The notes: a model not told the origin generated them from the letters alone. A stretch of 64,000 nt of DNA from RHLJ01 sp965247355 (GCA_965247355.1 OZ252011.1:1240001-1304000), one strand, 5' to 3'. Numbered from the stretch's first letter, positions 52,181-63,100 are shown. Made by a program: numbers and translations.

Positions 52181-54874
52181 TTATTCTGGTATTCCATCCA
52201 CCTTCACCGCAAAGACGATGGTAAATTGGCGAGTGGATTCAACTGATGTGGCGGTCACTTTCACAGTACCAGAGTTCCCCGGTGTTGGATTAGCAGGATC
52301 CAATGCAAGTCCTGCAATGGTACCATTGTCCTCAGTAACTGTAGCAGGTACAGCTAAAGTTGTGTAGGATGGAACCACGTCCTGAATAACTACATTAGTA
52401 ACAGTTTGAGAACCATCGTTTACTACTACGATTTTATACCAAACCGTATCCCCTGGGAATACATTGAACTGGTTTTTAGTGTAGGTACCTGCCGCGCCGT
52501 TAACATCCGGAGCCTGAAACTTATCGATAGAGATTACACCGGCTTGAACCTCTGTTTGATCATTATTGGATACATCTGCAAGACCTACTGCACCTTCATC
52601 AGATATTGTGATGGTAGTGGTTACAGAAGCACCATCAGATAAACCGGTACTCGCATTTACGTTTACGATGAACTTTAATTGATCTCCAAAAGAAAGTGAT
52701 CCTACAGATGGAGGTAGGTCTACTGAACCAGCACTTGCAGCACTTGTCAATAATGAATCAACAGATGTCACACTACCGTCTTCGTTAGTATCCCAGTACA
52801 CAACAGCTGTCCAACCGGTTGGAACCGAGTTCCCTAATTCCAAATAGAAATCAGTATCTGTTCCATTATTCTCCGTTACGTTACTATTTACTGTAAGCGT
52901 GTGGATGTAGTTTACTGAACCACCAGGAGATACCTGTCCAGTCTGATTTGCTGTAAGAGAAAGGTTTCTGACCGTATTAACTGATACACGTTCGTGTTTT
53001 ACATCAACGGCTCCGGTTGTTTGTGAAAGTGCTCTCACATACAGTTCAACATCTCCCGGAGCATACCCCGCAGGAATAGTAACATTGAAATTTACTTCAG
53101 CAGAATCTCCTGCAGCAAGGTTACCCTGACCATTTGGAGGCATTGAAGTTATAACTGAGTTTCCATTGTTTGGATCAGTGAAGTTTGCAGTCCAACCACT
53201 TGGAAGTGTGCCTGAAATATCACCTTGAGCAGTTGTGTCTGTACCAAAATTAAGTGAGTACTTGTCGCTTTGTGCACTTGTATTAGTAATCCAAAGACTA
53301 AACGTAACAGTATTGTTCGGGTTTGTAGTGATTGTACTTACCGGATTGGTTTCAGGTCCTTGTCCAACACCTGTTCCTGTTCCAATTGCACCATTGTTAG
53401 TGATATCAACAGTAGGCTCTTTAATCCCTTCAAGTGCATCCACATGGTAATCACTTTCAGAAGGATCATTTACCGAAGTAAGTGTTTTAACCACTGAGTA
53501 TGGCCCACCACTTTCACCAGACGGCAGGTTAACCTGTAAGATTACCGTAATAGTATCTCCAACAGCAACCGGTCCGGTTACATATTGACCACCACCACCT
53601 TGAGTAAATGGTGAGGTTGGTTCATCATTGGAATCTGCCTTATAAAAGGTAAATGTAGAACCTGATGGATAGGAGTTGTTAGATGTTGTAATCGTATAGG
53701 TATCTGTAGCAGTACCATTGTTTACAAACTTGTTTACAAAGTTAACAATTGCTCCCTGATCTACTTCAGAAACAGAAACAGTATCAGCACCTACAGATTC
53801 AATATCATAGTTTTCATCAACAATGATATCTGCGGGGTTGGTAGTAGTTGGAGTTGGAGCATCGTCATGGAAATATGAACCTGTATTCAGAATTGTATTT
53901 CCTTCAGTATTTTCATCTACAGTTACTTTGAAACTAACTGTACCAGAAGCACCTGCGTTAATACTCGCAATCTGAATTATTACTGAGTCCGCTGCACCCG
54001 TATCATTGAACTCATAAGTAATACCTGAAGCAACTTCTCCGGAACCAACATCAGTTAGCGGAATTCCGGATGCACCAGACCATACTCCAGAACCAGCAAC
54101 ATAGGTAACACCAGCTGGCAGTGGATCTTTAATTACAAGATTAGTTGCATTAGAATTACCACCACTTTCTGCGTAAGAAAAGGTATACGTTACAGTATCA
54201 CCTACAGCAACGTTTTGTACACTTCTGTTCTTTTGAACGTTTACTACCGCATCTTCATCAACAGTAGTTGTATTCGTAGTTGAAGTGCTTTCGTTTGAAT
54301 CATAACTACTTGTTGCAGTAATCTGAATGGTTTCAGTATTACCATCATCAGCGGTAACCGGAATATCAGCTACAATAACAATCCCATATGTATTTGGGTT
54401 ACCCCCGGTATTTCCAGGAAAGGAAACATTTGGAGTAGCGGTTATCGCATTGAAGTTGTCCGGAACCCCATTTCCATCCTCATCGGCATAAATTACAATG
54501 TTGTCAAAGTTGAAATCTCCACTTCCCTCAAGGGTTGTAAGATCAAAACTGTCAACACCGTTACCAGTGTTTGTAATGGTATGTGGGAATGTTACCTGAC
54601 CACCAGGGCTAACCGTAAGGCTAATTCCAGCAGTGATTGTAACACCAGCTACTTGCTGAACGATGGTCTCAACCGTGTTCGAAGTAACCGATTGCGGAGT
54701 ACCACCATTGTCAAAATAGGTTGCACTAGCTTGGTTTCCAATGGGTGTATTGGCAGGAGGCACCTGAGCAAAAACATCTACAGATGTTATGCTGAGTAAA
54801 ACGCCAAAAACCAAAAACAGCCATGCAAAGCGTGAAGCTTTGCTACGTATGTTTTGTGTTTTGTTTTTATTCAT
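52181..54874 (-). CDS. Secreted DUF11-repeat protein (897 aa)
   Basis: The ATG at 54874 has AGGAT eight bases upstream and a signal peptide directly after it (MNKNKTQNIRSKASRFAWLF..FAQ); an ATG at 54931 would add 19 residues. The mature protein begins PIGNQASATYFDNGGTPQSVTSN, a unit also seen in the 2392-residue neighbour, followed by DUF11-like beta-sandwiches (VNVQKNRSVQNVAVGDTVTYTFSY; TVSPGGQVTFPHTITNTGNG). The last 230 residues match the end of the 3057-residue protein (WTAVVYWDTNEDGSV and IQDVVPSYTTL). No T9SS motif. It may be a filament or sheath subunit; that is an inference. Confidence 0.8.
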   Translation of the reverse strand: MNKNKTQNIRSKASRFAWLFLVFGVLLSITSVDVFAQVPPANTPIGNQASATYFDNGGTPQSVTSNTVETIVQQVAGVTITAGISLTVSPGGQVTFPHTITNTGNGVDSFDLTTLEGSGDFNFDNIVIYADEDGNGVPDNFNAITATPNVSFPGNTGGNPNTYGIVIVADIPVTADDGNTETIQITATSSYDSNESTSTTNTTTVDEDAVVNVQKNRSVQNVAVGDTVTYTFSYAESGGNSNATNLVIKDPLPAGVTYVAGSGVWSGASGIPLTDVGSGEVASGITYEFNDTGAADSVIIQIASINAGASGTVSFKVTVDENTEGNTILNTGSYFHDDAPTPTTTNPADIIVDENYDIESVGADTVSVSEVDQGAIVNFVNKFVNNGTATDTYTITTSNNSYPSGSTFTFYKADSNDEPTSPFTQGGGGQYVTGPVAVGDTITVILQVNLPSGESGGPYSVVKTLTSVNDPSESDYHVDALEGIKEPTVDITNNGAIGTGTGVGQGPETNPVSTITTNPNNTVTFSLWITNTSAQSDKYSLNFGTDTTAQGDISGTLPSGWTANFTDPNNGNSVITSMPPNGQGNLAAGDSAEVNFNVTIPAGYAPGDVELYVRALSQTTGAVDVKHERVSVNTVRNLSLTANQTGQVSPGGSVNYIHTLTVNSNVTENNGTDTDFYLELGNSVPTGWTAVVYWDTNEDGSVTSVDSLLTSAASAGSVDLPPSVGSLSFGDQLKFIVNVNASTGLSDGASVTTTITISDEGAVGLADVSNNDQTEVQAGVISIDKFQAPDVNGAAGTYTKNQFNVFPGDTVWYKIVVVNDGSQTVTNVVIQDVVPSYTTLAVPATVTEDNGTIAGLALDPANPTPGNSGTVKVTATSVESTRQFTIVFAVKVDGIPE

Positions 54875-54935
54875 GATTTCTATCCTGTTTAGGTTTAGAA
54901 TTATTGATTTTTTGTTTTCTGAATTTTCCATAAGA

Positions 54936-55421
54936 CTAGTTGTTTATCACCTTAACTCTGGCGACAAGAATGACTTGTTCCCCCTCTTCTAGTGACGGAA
55001 CCAACCAGCGTAGCCTTCGATATTCTTGGCCCGGAACCATTTCTTCTGCTGTGGTTCCGTCAGGTTGTCGCACTTGACGAGTTAAGGGTAGTCGTTGGAA
55101 AGTGTTGCCAGTATTGGAGAGGCTGGCACCCTCTGCGTTTGGACTCGCGGAATCGAGCACATATTCCATCCCAACGGGAATTGGAAGTATTGGCATCAAA
55201 TCCGAAATACCATTGTCCAAAGTGTTTGTGTAAGTAAGCCGGTATTCGATCAGATCACCCGGTGCTACTTCAGTAGTTTCAGTTGCAATTTCTTCACCCT
55301 CTTCATTCATGGTGATTCGGTAGACTTCAAGAACAGATGAAATCCCATTGCTTTGCTGTGCAAAAGCCTGCACAGCTAAACCCAGAAAGATTATTGTTAA
55401 TAACGTACACTTGTTTTTCAT
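54936..55421 (-). CDS. Small secreted DUF11-like protein, first gene of the array (161 aa)
   Basis: Start at 55421 gives a signal peptide (MKNKCTLLTIIFLGLAVQAFAQ); an in-frame ATG at 55451 adds ten residues. The mature 139 residues form a single DUF11-like sandwich: TEVAPGDLIEYRLTYTN, then PIPVGMEYVLDSAS and YRRLRWLVPSLEEGEQVILVARVKV. It is a one-domain version of the repeats that make up the giant downstream proteins and leads the array, so it may be a capping or building unit. Function unknown. Confidence 0.78.
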   Translation of the reverse strand: MKNKCTLLTIIFLGLAVQAFAQQSNGISSVLEVYRITMNEEGEEIATETTEVAPGDLIEYRLTYTNTLDNGISDLMPILPIPVGMEYVLDSASPNAEGASLSNTGNTFQRLPLTRQVRQPDGTTAEEMVPGQEYRRLRWLVPSLEEGEQVILVARVKVINN

Positions 55422-55764
55422 GATACTTGGTTTAGTGATTGTTGTATACATTTTTGCATGTATTAAAAATACCGAAGTACCAAAAAAACCGAGATTAGAT
55501 AGGGTTAACTTTAGCCACTAAAAACAGCTCAGGAATATTAGATGGCTCTAATAAAATCAAGCTCAGAAGACCTCTAAAGATTGATTTTATCTAATGTTTG
55601 ATTTATACCTGATTCAGAGCATACCCTCTATGAATGATCATTATTATAAATAATCTTGTTTTATTTATTATACAATTTATTATAAAATTAAAGACAATTA
55701 CTCAGATACACATTTTTACTTCGGATAAATATTTCTAGATCTTATATTCTCAATCAAAAGCACT
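55422..55764. promoter_or_regulatory. Divergent control region of the DUF11 array and the DUF58 gene
   Basis: This 343-base AT-rich gap lies between divergent genes and holds no gene. Inverted repeats are TAAAATCAA/TTGATTTTA (55552-55560 and 55581-55589) and ATTAGA/TCTAAT (55537-55542 and 55547-55552). TATAAT-like sequences occur near 55640-55690 on both strands but no single promoter stands out. Confidence 0.35.
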
Positions 55765-56640
55765 ATGATCTCAAAAGAAGTCTTAAAGAAAATTCGGAAG
55801 CTTGAAATCCAAACTAAGGGTTTGGTGAACACACTTTTTGGAGGCGAATACCAATCTGCCTTTAAAGGACGAGGAATGGCTTTTTCGGAGGTTAGGGCAT
55901 ATAATTATGGAGATGATATCCGGCAAATTGACTGGAATGTGACCGCCCGGACAGGTGATCCTTACATCAAAATTTTTGAGGAAGAGCGAGAGCAAACACT
56001 CATGCTCTGTGTAGACATTTCCGCCAGTGGTACCTTCGGAAGCAGCCAACAACGCAAGATGGATATAGCCATCGAAATCTCTGCAGTGCTTGCGTTTAGC
56101 GCGATTAAAAATGGTGATAAAGTTGGACTAGTTTTGTTTAGTGATATAATCGAAAAAGTAGTTCCACCCAAAAAAGGAAGAACACATGTGCTCCGTTTGA
56201 TTAGAGAGCTTTATACTACTAAGCCAAAAGGTGTGGGTACGAAGATCGCGGATGCGCTCGGCTATGTGAACCGACTTTTAGACCGCCGAGCCATTGTTGT
56301 TTTAGCTTCAGATTTTCAGGATGAAAATTTCGAAAAGCAACTTCGAATCACTAATCAGAAACATGATCTGGTTAGCATTGTAATAAATGATCCGTTTGAA
56401 AACGAATTACCCAATATAGGGTTGGTTCCATTTCAGGATGCAGAGTCTGGAAAAGAGGTATTAATTGATACATCAAACAAGCGTATAAGAGAAGAGTACA
56501 GAAAGAATAAGTTCCTCCGCCAAAAGCAATTAGATGATACCTTCTTAAAAATGAAAGTAGATGCCGTTAATGTTAGTACAAATAAGTCCTATGTAAGACC
56601 TTTAATGAACTTCTTTCAACGAAGAATGAGCAGATACTAA
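55765..56640 (+). CDS. DUF58 domain-containing protein (Bat-cluster type)
   Basis: The 291-residue protein matches DUF58: GEYQSAFKGRGMAFSEVRAYNYGDDIRQIDWNVTAR, then YIKIFEEEREQTLMLCVDISASG, a vWA-like fold with the DxSxS-type sequence at residue about 89. In Bacteroidota the family is encoded with MoxR ATPases and BatA/BatB/BatD. Here no MoxR gene precedes it; the next upstream gene is the divergent DUF11 array. It converges with the M23 peptidase gene with only two bases between the stops. It is cytosolic by prediction, with no signal peptide. Confidence 0.92.
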   Translation: MISKEVLKKIRKLEIQTKGLVNTLFGGEYQSAFKGRGMAFSEVRAYNYGDDIRQIDWNVTARTGDPYIKIFEEEREQTLMLCVDISASGTFGSSQQRKMDIAIEISAVLAFSAIKNGDKVGLVLFSDIIEKVVPPKKGRTHVLRLIRELYTTKPKGVGTKIADALGYVNRLLDRRAIVVLASDFQDENFEKQLRITNQKHDLVSIVINDPFENELPNIGLVPFQDAESGKEVLIDTSNKRIREEYRKNKFLRQKQLDDTFLKMKVDAVNVSTNKSYVRPLMNFFQRRMSRY

Positions 56641-56642
56641 AC

Positions 56643-57932
56643 TCAATAAGTATAATAAGCTGAGGCTAATAAACCTTCCCCTATCTGACTCAATTGGAAC
56701 TTGTATTTATCTACACTCATTTTGAACTGATCCATTTCAGTTTCTGAGATCGCTTTACTTGGAGGAAGATCAACAGTAAGTGGATTCACAGGTTGATTAT
56801 TCTTGTAGATTCGGTAGTCTAAGTGTACTCCGGTTACACGACCTGTTCTTCCTACATATCCTATAACCTGGCCTTGTTTAACTTTAACGCCTTGCTTAAT
56901 CCCTCTTGCAAAACCATTTAAGTGAAGGTAAGCCGTTGTGTAGGTACTGCTATGTTGAATCTTAACGATATTACCATTAGCACCGCGATATCTGGATTCA
57001 ATAATAGTTCCATCTCCCACGGCAATGACAGGCGTTCCGAGTGGCGCTGCATAGTCAACTCCATAATGTGGGCGTCTTGTTTTTAAAACCGGATGAAAAC
57101 GGCTGTGAGAGAAGTTTGAACTGACCCGTTGAGAATAAGTAAAAGGAGCTTTCAATAGCGCTTTCTGAACACCTTTCCCATTACTATCGAAGTACCCGGC
57201 CCGGTCATTGGTTTCATAAAAAAAAGCGTCAAATACTTCGTTTTTATGGGTGAATTCAGCTGCTAAAATTTTCCCAACTCCGTAAGGCTCATCCCCGACA
57301 AACTGTTGTTCATAGATAACTTTATAAGAATCATTTTCATAAATCCTGAAGAAATCAATCTGCCATCCAAAAATCTCACTTAATTTATTACCCAATAATG
57401 GGTCCACGTCATTTTCCAACAGTGACTCATATAATGAAGAAGTTATAACGCCCGAGGTCTCAGTAATTCGGGAGGTAATCTCTTTTCTCCCTTTTTTGAC
57501 CTTAATCTGATCTTCTATATCAAAAACCACATAATTCAGAAGGTCATTATGTAAAATCAATCTGCTTACAGCGTTGGTCTCAGAATCCTGATAAGTAAGG
57601 TAGCGTTGTCCGGGTCGAATTCGATTAGACTGGAATTTCCCTTTCGATTCTTTTTCAATTTCATAAATCGTTTGTGGAGAAACATCCAAAGAACGAAGAA
57701 TAATGTAAAGACTCTCATTACGCTTAACCCGGTTCTCAGTGATAATCTCCCCTTTTTGATGGAAGCCATACTCATCGAGCGCAGGTTGCTCTTTAATTTC
57801 AATGAGAGAATCCAGCCTTACTGAGTCGGTATAAACCTCCCCTGAATCATTAGACTGAAACAATGAACAAGATGCGAAAAGCGTAAGTATGCCAACGCTT
57901 TGAAGTATTCTTTTAACCCGTATAAAATGCAT
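56643..57932 (-). CDS. M23-family peptidase lipoprotein
   Basis: The ATG at 57932 (429 residues) gives a lipoprotein signal (MHFIRVKRILQSVGILTLFASC); a start at 58028 would put 32 extra residues before it. An N-terminal OapA/LysM-like region (KGEIITENRVKRNESLYIILRSL) precedes the M23 catalytic domain with zinc ligands in HYGVDYAAPLGTPV (near residue 290) and HLDYRIY (near 370), plus the intermediate YLHL. Such enzymes cut peptidoglycan cross-bridges, or act as factors in cell separation and envelope growth. It lies on the opposite strand inside the Bat-type cluster. Confidence 0.88.
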   Translation of the reverse strand: MHFIRVKRILQSVGILTLFASCSLFQSNDSGEVYTDSVRLDSLIEIKEQPALDEYGFHQKGEIITENRVKRNESLYIILRSLDVSPQTIYEIEKESKGKFQSNRIRPGQRYLTYQDSETNAVSRLILHNDLLNYVVFDIEDQIKVKKGRKEITSRITETSGVITSSLYESLLENDVDPLLGNKLSEIFGWQIDFFRIYENDSYKVIYEQQFVGDEPYGVGKILAAEFTHKNEVFDAFFYETNDRAGYFDSNGKGVQKALLKAPFTYSQRVSSNFSHSRFHPVLKTRRPHYGVDYAAPLGTPVIAVGDGTIIESRYRGANGNIVKIQHSSTYTTAYLHLNGFARGIKQGVKVKQGQVIGYVGRTGRVTGVHLDYRIYKNNQPVNPLTVDLPPSKAISETEMDQFKMSVDKYKFQLSQIGEGLLASAYYTY

Positions 57933-58093
57933 TTTCTGTAGATATTTTATCGGGAAAAGGATACGAATTAATCTCAGCTTTTCATAGGAACCAATTTTTA
58001 CAAAATTTGGACCCAAAAATGTTCTCATATTTAGTATGATTAGTCCTATTTTATAAAATCACAAATTTTTCAAAGCAGACGCGAAAATCATTA

Positions 58094-59116
58094 ATGAGGT
58101 TGAACAAAATCCGATTTAAATTTTTTTGGTTCTTAATTCCATTGGTCATTAATGGAGCTTTCTTTCAGTCTTCAATGGCTCAGAATAGTTCAGCCTCTGC
58201 ATCTAAAGATTCGCTAACGGTTGGAGAAGTCTTCACTATCTCACTCAAGCTACAGCTTGATCAGCCTTATGATAAAGTAGAATTCCCTGACTCCTCTGCA
58301 TTTCCCCCTGTTTTAGAATTACTAAATACTCAACAGTTCAGAGTTACTGATTTTGCTGATAGTGTTTTGTACACTCTCCAGTTTTTCGGGAATCAGGACA
58401 TCACTTTGCCCCCCTTTCGTATTCTCCTGATTAATGCCCGGGATACCAGCGCAATTTTCACAAATCCGATTGCACTATATTTCAAAACGATTCTTCCTTC
58501 TGAAGATGCAGAGCTAAAACCTCTGAAGCCTATTTTTGATATTTCAGGTTTCCCATGGGCGCTCGTTATTATTGCCCTGGCTCTTTTATTGGCAGCTGCA
58601 CTTGCTTACTATACCTGGAGAAAGAATCAAAATAAAGAACCGGTTCAGAAAGAAGTTGAATTTGAACCTTACATAAGTCCGTTAACCGAACTGGAAACGA
58701 CACTTAATTACCTTAAGCAGGAATATGATCTTGCGAATACCAAGGATTATAAATTCTTTTATACTTCACTGAGTGATTCCATAAGGGCATATTTTGAAGA
58801 GCTTTACAACATCCCCGCATTGGAATCTACTTCCAGAGAATTGTTCAGATATTTAGATGCATTCGGAGTTGATCACGAAATGATTAAAAGCACACGTCTC
58901 GTTCTAAACCGCTCTGATATGGTAAAGTTCGCTAAATACACTCCAACTCTGGATGATGCATGGGCTTGCTACCAATATGCCATTGACTTCCTGGATCGTG
59001 CACGCTTAGTAGATGCTTCACGAATTTCACGTAAAAAAGCTTATTACGAGGAACAGTTTAAGGCCAAAGAAATAGATCTGGATGAATCCCAGGAAAACAA
59101 TAAGGAGGCCGAATAA
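58094..59116 (+). CDS. BatD-like membrane protein
   Basis: The 340-residue protein has an N-terminal signal or anchor (residues 7-29), a periplasmic beta-rich part (SLTVGEVFTISLKLQLDQPYDKV), a transmembrane helix near residues 152-172 (ALVIIALALLLAAALAYY), and a cytosolic helical domain (LTELETTLNYLKQEYDLA, SDSIRAYFEELYNIPALESTSRELF). This is the BatD/DUF4381-like layout in aerotolerance operons. The stop overlaps the BatA start by one base (TAATG), a sign of coupling. Confidence 0.75.
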   Translation: MRLNKIRFKFFWFLIPLVINGAFFQSSMAQNSSASASKDSLTVGEVFTISLKLQLDQPYDKVEFPDSSAFPPVLELLNTQQFRVTDFADSVLYTLQFFGNQDITLPPFRILLINARDTSAIFTNPIALYFKTILPSEDAELKPLKPIFDISGFPWALVIIALALLLAAALAYYTWRKNQNKEPVQKEVEFEPYISPLTELETTLNYLKQEYDLANTKDYKFFYTSLSDSIRAYFEELYNIPALESTSRELFRYLDAFGVDHEMIKSTRLVLNRSDMVKFAKYTPTLDDAWACYQYAIDFLDRARLVDASRISRKKAYYEEQFKAKEIDLDESQENNKEAE

Positions 59117-60111
59117 TGGAATGGGCTAATCCTGAATGGTTTTGGGCACTTTTAATTTTACCACTAATACTGGCGATTTATCTTTACCGATATTTTACCA
59201 AAAAAAATTCTTCTCTCACTTTTTCATCCGTCAAGTACTTCGAAGGATTATCCGGAAACTGGAAAGCGCATATGCATTGGCTTACCCTTCTTTTACTTCT
59301 TGGAGGATTAACCTGCCTGATTCTGGCACTTGCCCGTCCACAGCTTAAACTTACAACTATCGAACGAAATGCTGAGGGAATTGACATTGTGATGGTGCTG
59401 GATATGTCATCCTCAATGAGAGCGGAAGACCTGAAACCAAACCGTTTTGAAGCAGCCCGCGAAGTAGCAAAAGACTTTGTAGATAAACGAATTTCTGACC
59501 GAATCGGTCTTGTTACCTTTGCGATGAAAAGCTTCACCGTTGTACCTCCTACCCTTGATTACCGGCTTTTAAAGCAATTAATTGATGAAGTGGAAATGGG
59601 AGTAATTGAAGATGGAACCGCCATTGGTATGGGAATTGCAACGGCTATTAATCGACTTAAAGACAGCGAAACTCAGAGTAAAATCATCATCCTGCTAACC
59701 GATGGACAAAATAATGCCGGAGAAATTGATCCGGTTACCGCCGCTGATTTAGCTGTTACTTACGGAATCAAAATTTATACCATTGGAGCTGGAACAAGAG
59801 GGACTGCCCCCTATCCCGTTCAAGACCCGATTTTTGGTCGCCGATATCAGAATATTCAGGTGAATATCGATGAGGAAATGCTTACAAGAGTTGCTGAACT
59901 ATCCGGTGGAAGATATTATCGTGCCACCGATACTGAACAACTTATCGAAATCTACGACGAAATTGATGAGCTTGAAAAATCAAAAGTTGAAGAGATTATC
60001 TACACAGATTACGAAGACCGATATCCGTTTTACCTCGGACTTTCAATTTGTTTTCTGTTTTTGGGATTTGTGATCGACCGAATTTGGTTGAAGGGACTCA
60101 CGCAATATTAA
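59116..60111 (+). CDS. batA: BatA-like VWA domain membrane protein
   Basis: The 331-residue product has the Bat layout: N-terminal hydrophobic helices (residues 8-27 and 55-75), a vWA domain (about 85-290) with a complete MIDAS (VLDMSSSMRAEDL near residue 96, TAIGMGIATAINRL, and LTDGQNNAGEIDP), and a C-terminal transmembrane helix (FYLGLSICFLFLGFVIDRIW). Bat proteins were first linked to aerotolerance in Bacteroides, and probably work with MoxR ATPases at the envelope. Confidence 0.9.
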   Translation: MEWANPEWFWALLILPLILAIYLYRYFTKKNSSLTFSSVKYFEGLSGNWKAHMHWLTLLLLLGGLTCLILALARPQLKLTTIERNAEGIDIVMVLDMSSSMRAEDLKPNRFEAAREVAKDFVDKRISDRIGLVTFAMKSFTVVPPTLDYRLLKQLIDEVEMGVIEDGTAIGMGIATAINRLKDSETQSKIIILLTDGQNNAGEIDPVTAADLAVTYGIKIYTIGAGTRGTAPYPVQDPIFGRRYQNIQVNIDEEMLTRVAELSGGRYYRATDTEQLIEIYDEIDELEKSKVEEIIYTDYEDRYPFYLGLSICFLFLGFVIDRIWLKGLTQY

Positions 60112-60192
60112 TTCATTGAAACTATCTTTTTAGAAGTACTCGAAGTCGTATCTTTGGCTTTTAACTAACGATTGTGCTTCTTCCTTTTCCTT

Positions 60193-63100
60193 ATGTCTAT
60201 ACCTGCTACTAAAGCAAAAATTTTAGCAACCTCATCACTTCGGGATTTAAGTTCTTCCATCAAAAAAGAGAACTCCATTTTTTTAAAAGGAAGCATTGGC
60301 TCCTTCCTTGGATTTGGAATAGAAGGACTTCAAAAAGAATTCAGGAATATTCTCATTATTACGGATACTGATGAAAATGAGCGGTTTCTTAAGTCTGATT
60401 TAAACCTGATATCTGAATCAGAAATCATACACTTCCCTTCTTCTAATCATAAAGCCTATGATACCGAACAGATTGTAGATTCCGGATTACTGGTTCAACG
60501 TTCAGAAGCTTTACAACAAATTCAGGCTTCCAAATCAAAGATTGTGGTTACCTCAGCCGAGGCTATTTTTGAAAAAGTCGCTCCGCCTTCTGTTCTGGAT
60601 GATGTAAGCATCATCATCAATAAGGGAGATGAAATTGATCCCGAGAAATTCAGAGAACAACTAGTGGATCAGGGATATAATCCGGTTCGGTTCGTGGATC
60701 AGCCTGGTGAGTTTGCTATCCGTGGCGGGATAATGGATGTATTTCCATATTCGGGAGAATACCCAATCCGATTGGAGTTTTTTGGGGATGAAGTCGATTC
60801 AATTCGTGAATTTGATGCCGATTCCCAACGTTCTATTTCGTTTTTAAATCAGGCCAGAGTTATTCCTGATTTATCCAATTTGCCGGATTCGGGTAAAGAT
60901 TCATTCTTATCGTACTTTGACAACTCCACACTTCTGGTCTTGAAAGATGAAGTGCTCATTACTTCAAATCTGGAAAAACTCTTCGAACAAGCTGCTGAGA
61001 AGTATCAACTAGATGACAATCCTGATCTGAAAGAACCCGGGCAGTTATTTATTTCTCCCGATGTTTTTCAATCTGAGCTTGAAAAGTTTGAGTTCAAGCT
61101 CTTCTCGGGAGCGGCAACTTCAAAAGCTGCTACTATTCATACCTTTGAAGTGGGCCTAAAACCTCAGCCTGATTTTCATGGCAACTTCAAATTACTGAAA
61201 GAAAACATCACCCATCATTCTGAAAAAGGAATTGAAACCGTCATTTTCTGTGATAATGACGGACAGAAATCCAGGTTTGAAGAATTACTTGGGGAACCTC
61301 AGCCTGAGCTGAATTACCGACTTGTGGTTGAGTCTTTGCATGAAGGCTTTATTTTTGAAGAAGCTAAACTCGCGCTCTACACCGATCACCAGATTTTTAA
61401 TAGATACCATCGCCCAAAGGTTAAAAAGCGTAGATATTCCGGCGGGATTTCATTCAAAGAACTTCGGGATTTAAGCATTGGTGACTTTGTTGTCCACGTA
61501 GATTACGGGATTGGAAAATTTGCCGGATTCAAGAAAATTCAAGTGAAGGATAACGAGCAGGAAGTAGTCGTGCTTCGTTATCAGGAAGATTCACTCCTAT
61601 ATGTAAACGTCTCCAGCCTTCATAAACTCCAGAAATATTCCGGTAAAGAAGGAACTGCTCCAAGGATTACTAAACTAGGTTCCGGTGAATGGGCCCGCAA
61701 AAAAGCTCAGACTAAAAAGAAAGTAAAAGATATTGCCAGAGAGCTGATTCAGCTTTATGCCAAAAGAAAAATGCAAAAAGCCTATGCTTTCTCTCCGGAT
61801 CAGGGCTGGCAAACTGAACTGGAAGCCCGTTTCGAATATGAAGAAACTCCGGATCAGGATCAGGCTATCAAAGCGGTTAAAAATGATATGGAAATTCCTC
61901 AACCCATGGATCGATTGGTCTGTGGAGATGTTGGTTTTGGAAAGACAGAGGTGGCTGTCCGTGCAGCATTTAAAGCGGTGATGGATCATAAGCAGGTTGG
62001 TGTGTTGGTTCCTACCACCATTCTTGCCGAACAACATGCCAAAACCTTCATGAAACGAATGAAGGAATTCCCGGTTCGTATTGAAGCTCTCTCCCGTTTT
62101 CGTACCAAAGCTGAGCAAACGAAGGTAATAAAGGCTTTGAATGATGGAGAAGTTGATATTGTAATTGGAACACACCGACTCCTTTCCAAGGATGTAAAAT
62201 TCAAAGATCTTGGTTTGATTGTAGTGGATGAAGAACAACGATTTGGAGTTGCTGCAAAAGAGAAATTAAAAGAATTCAGAGCTTCAGTAGATGTGCTCAC
62301 ACTCACTGCAACTCCAATTCCAAGAACACTTCAGTTCTCACTGATGGGAGCCCGTGACTTAAGTGTGATTAATACTCCCCCACCAAACCGACAGCCGGTA
62401 TACACTGAAATTCATAGTTTTAACGAGGAATTAATTCGGGATGCGATCCTTCAGGAAATGAGTCGGGGTGGACAGGTATTCTTTATTCATAACCGGGTTA
62501 AGAATATTGAAGAAACTGCGGATATGATTCGAAGACTGGTCCCTGATGTTCGTGTTCGTTTCGGGCATGGACAAATGACGGGATCACAACTCGAAAAGAT
62601 CATCGGGGATTTTTACGCTCACAAGTTTGATGTACTGGTTTCCACAAATATCGTGGAAAACGGAATTGATATCGCAAATGCGAACACGATCATCATCAAC
62701 AATGCGAATAATTTTGGACTTGCAGAATTACACCAGCTCCGCGGACGAGTAGGTCGGTCAAACCGAAAAGCCTTCTGTTATTTGATTACTCCTCCCATCG
62801 AAACGCTAACTCCGGAAGCACGAAAACGACTACTGGCTCTGGAAGAATTTTCTGATCTGGGCTCCGGGTTTAATATCGCAATGAGGGATCTGGATATTCG
62901 TGGTGCAGGAGATATTCTTGGAGGTGAACAAAGTGGATTTATCAACGATATTGGCTTTGAACTCTACACCAAAATCCTGAATGACGCTGTTCGGGAGCTT
63001 AAAGAATCTGAGTTTTCAGATATGTTCGAAGGAATTGAAGCAGAAATCGAACTCCCTGAAACTACTGTTGAATTTGATAACTCTGCCCTGCTGCCAAATA

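Noticed and set aside
61675..62238. 187-codon minus-strand open frame inside mfd
   Set aside because: It is entirely antisense to the conserved helicase domain and has no recognisable features.
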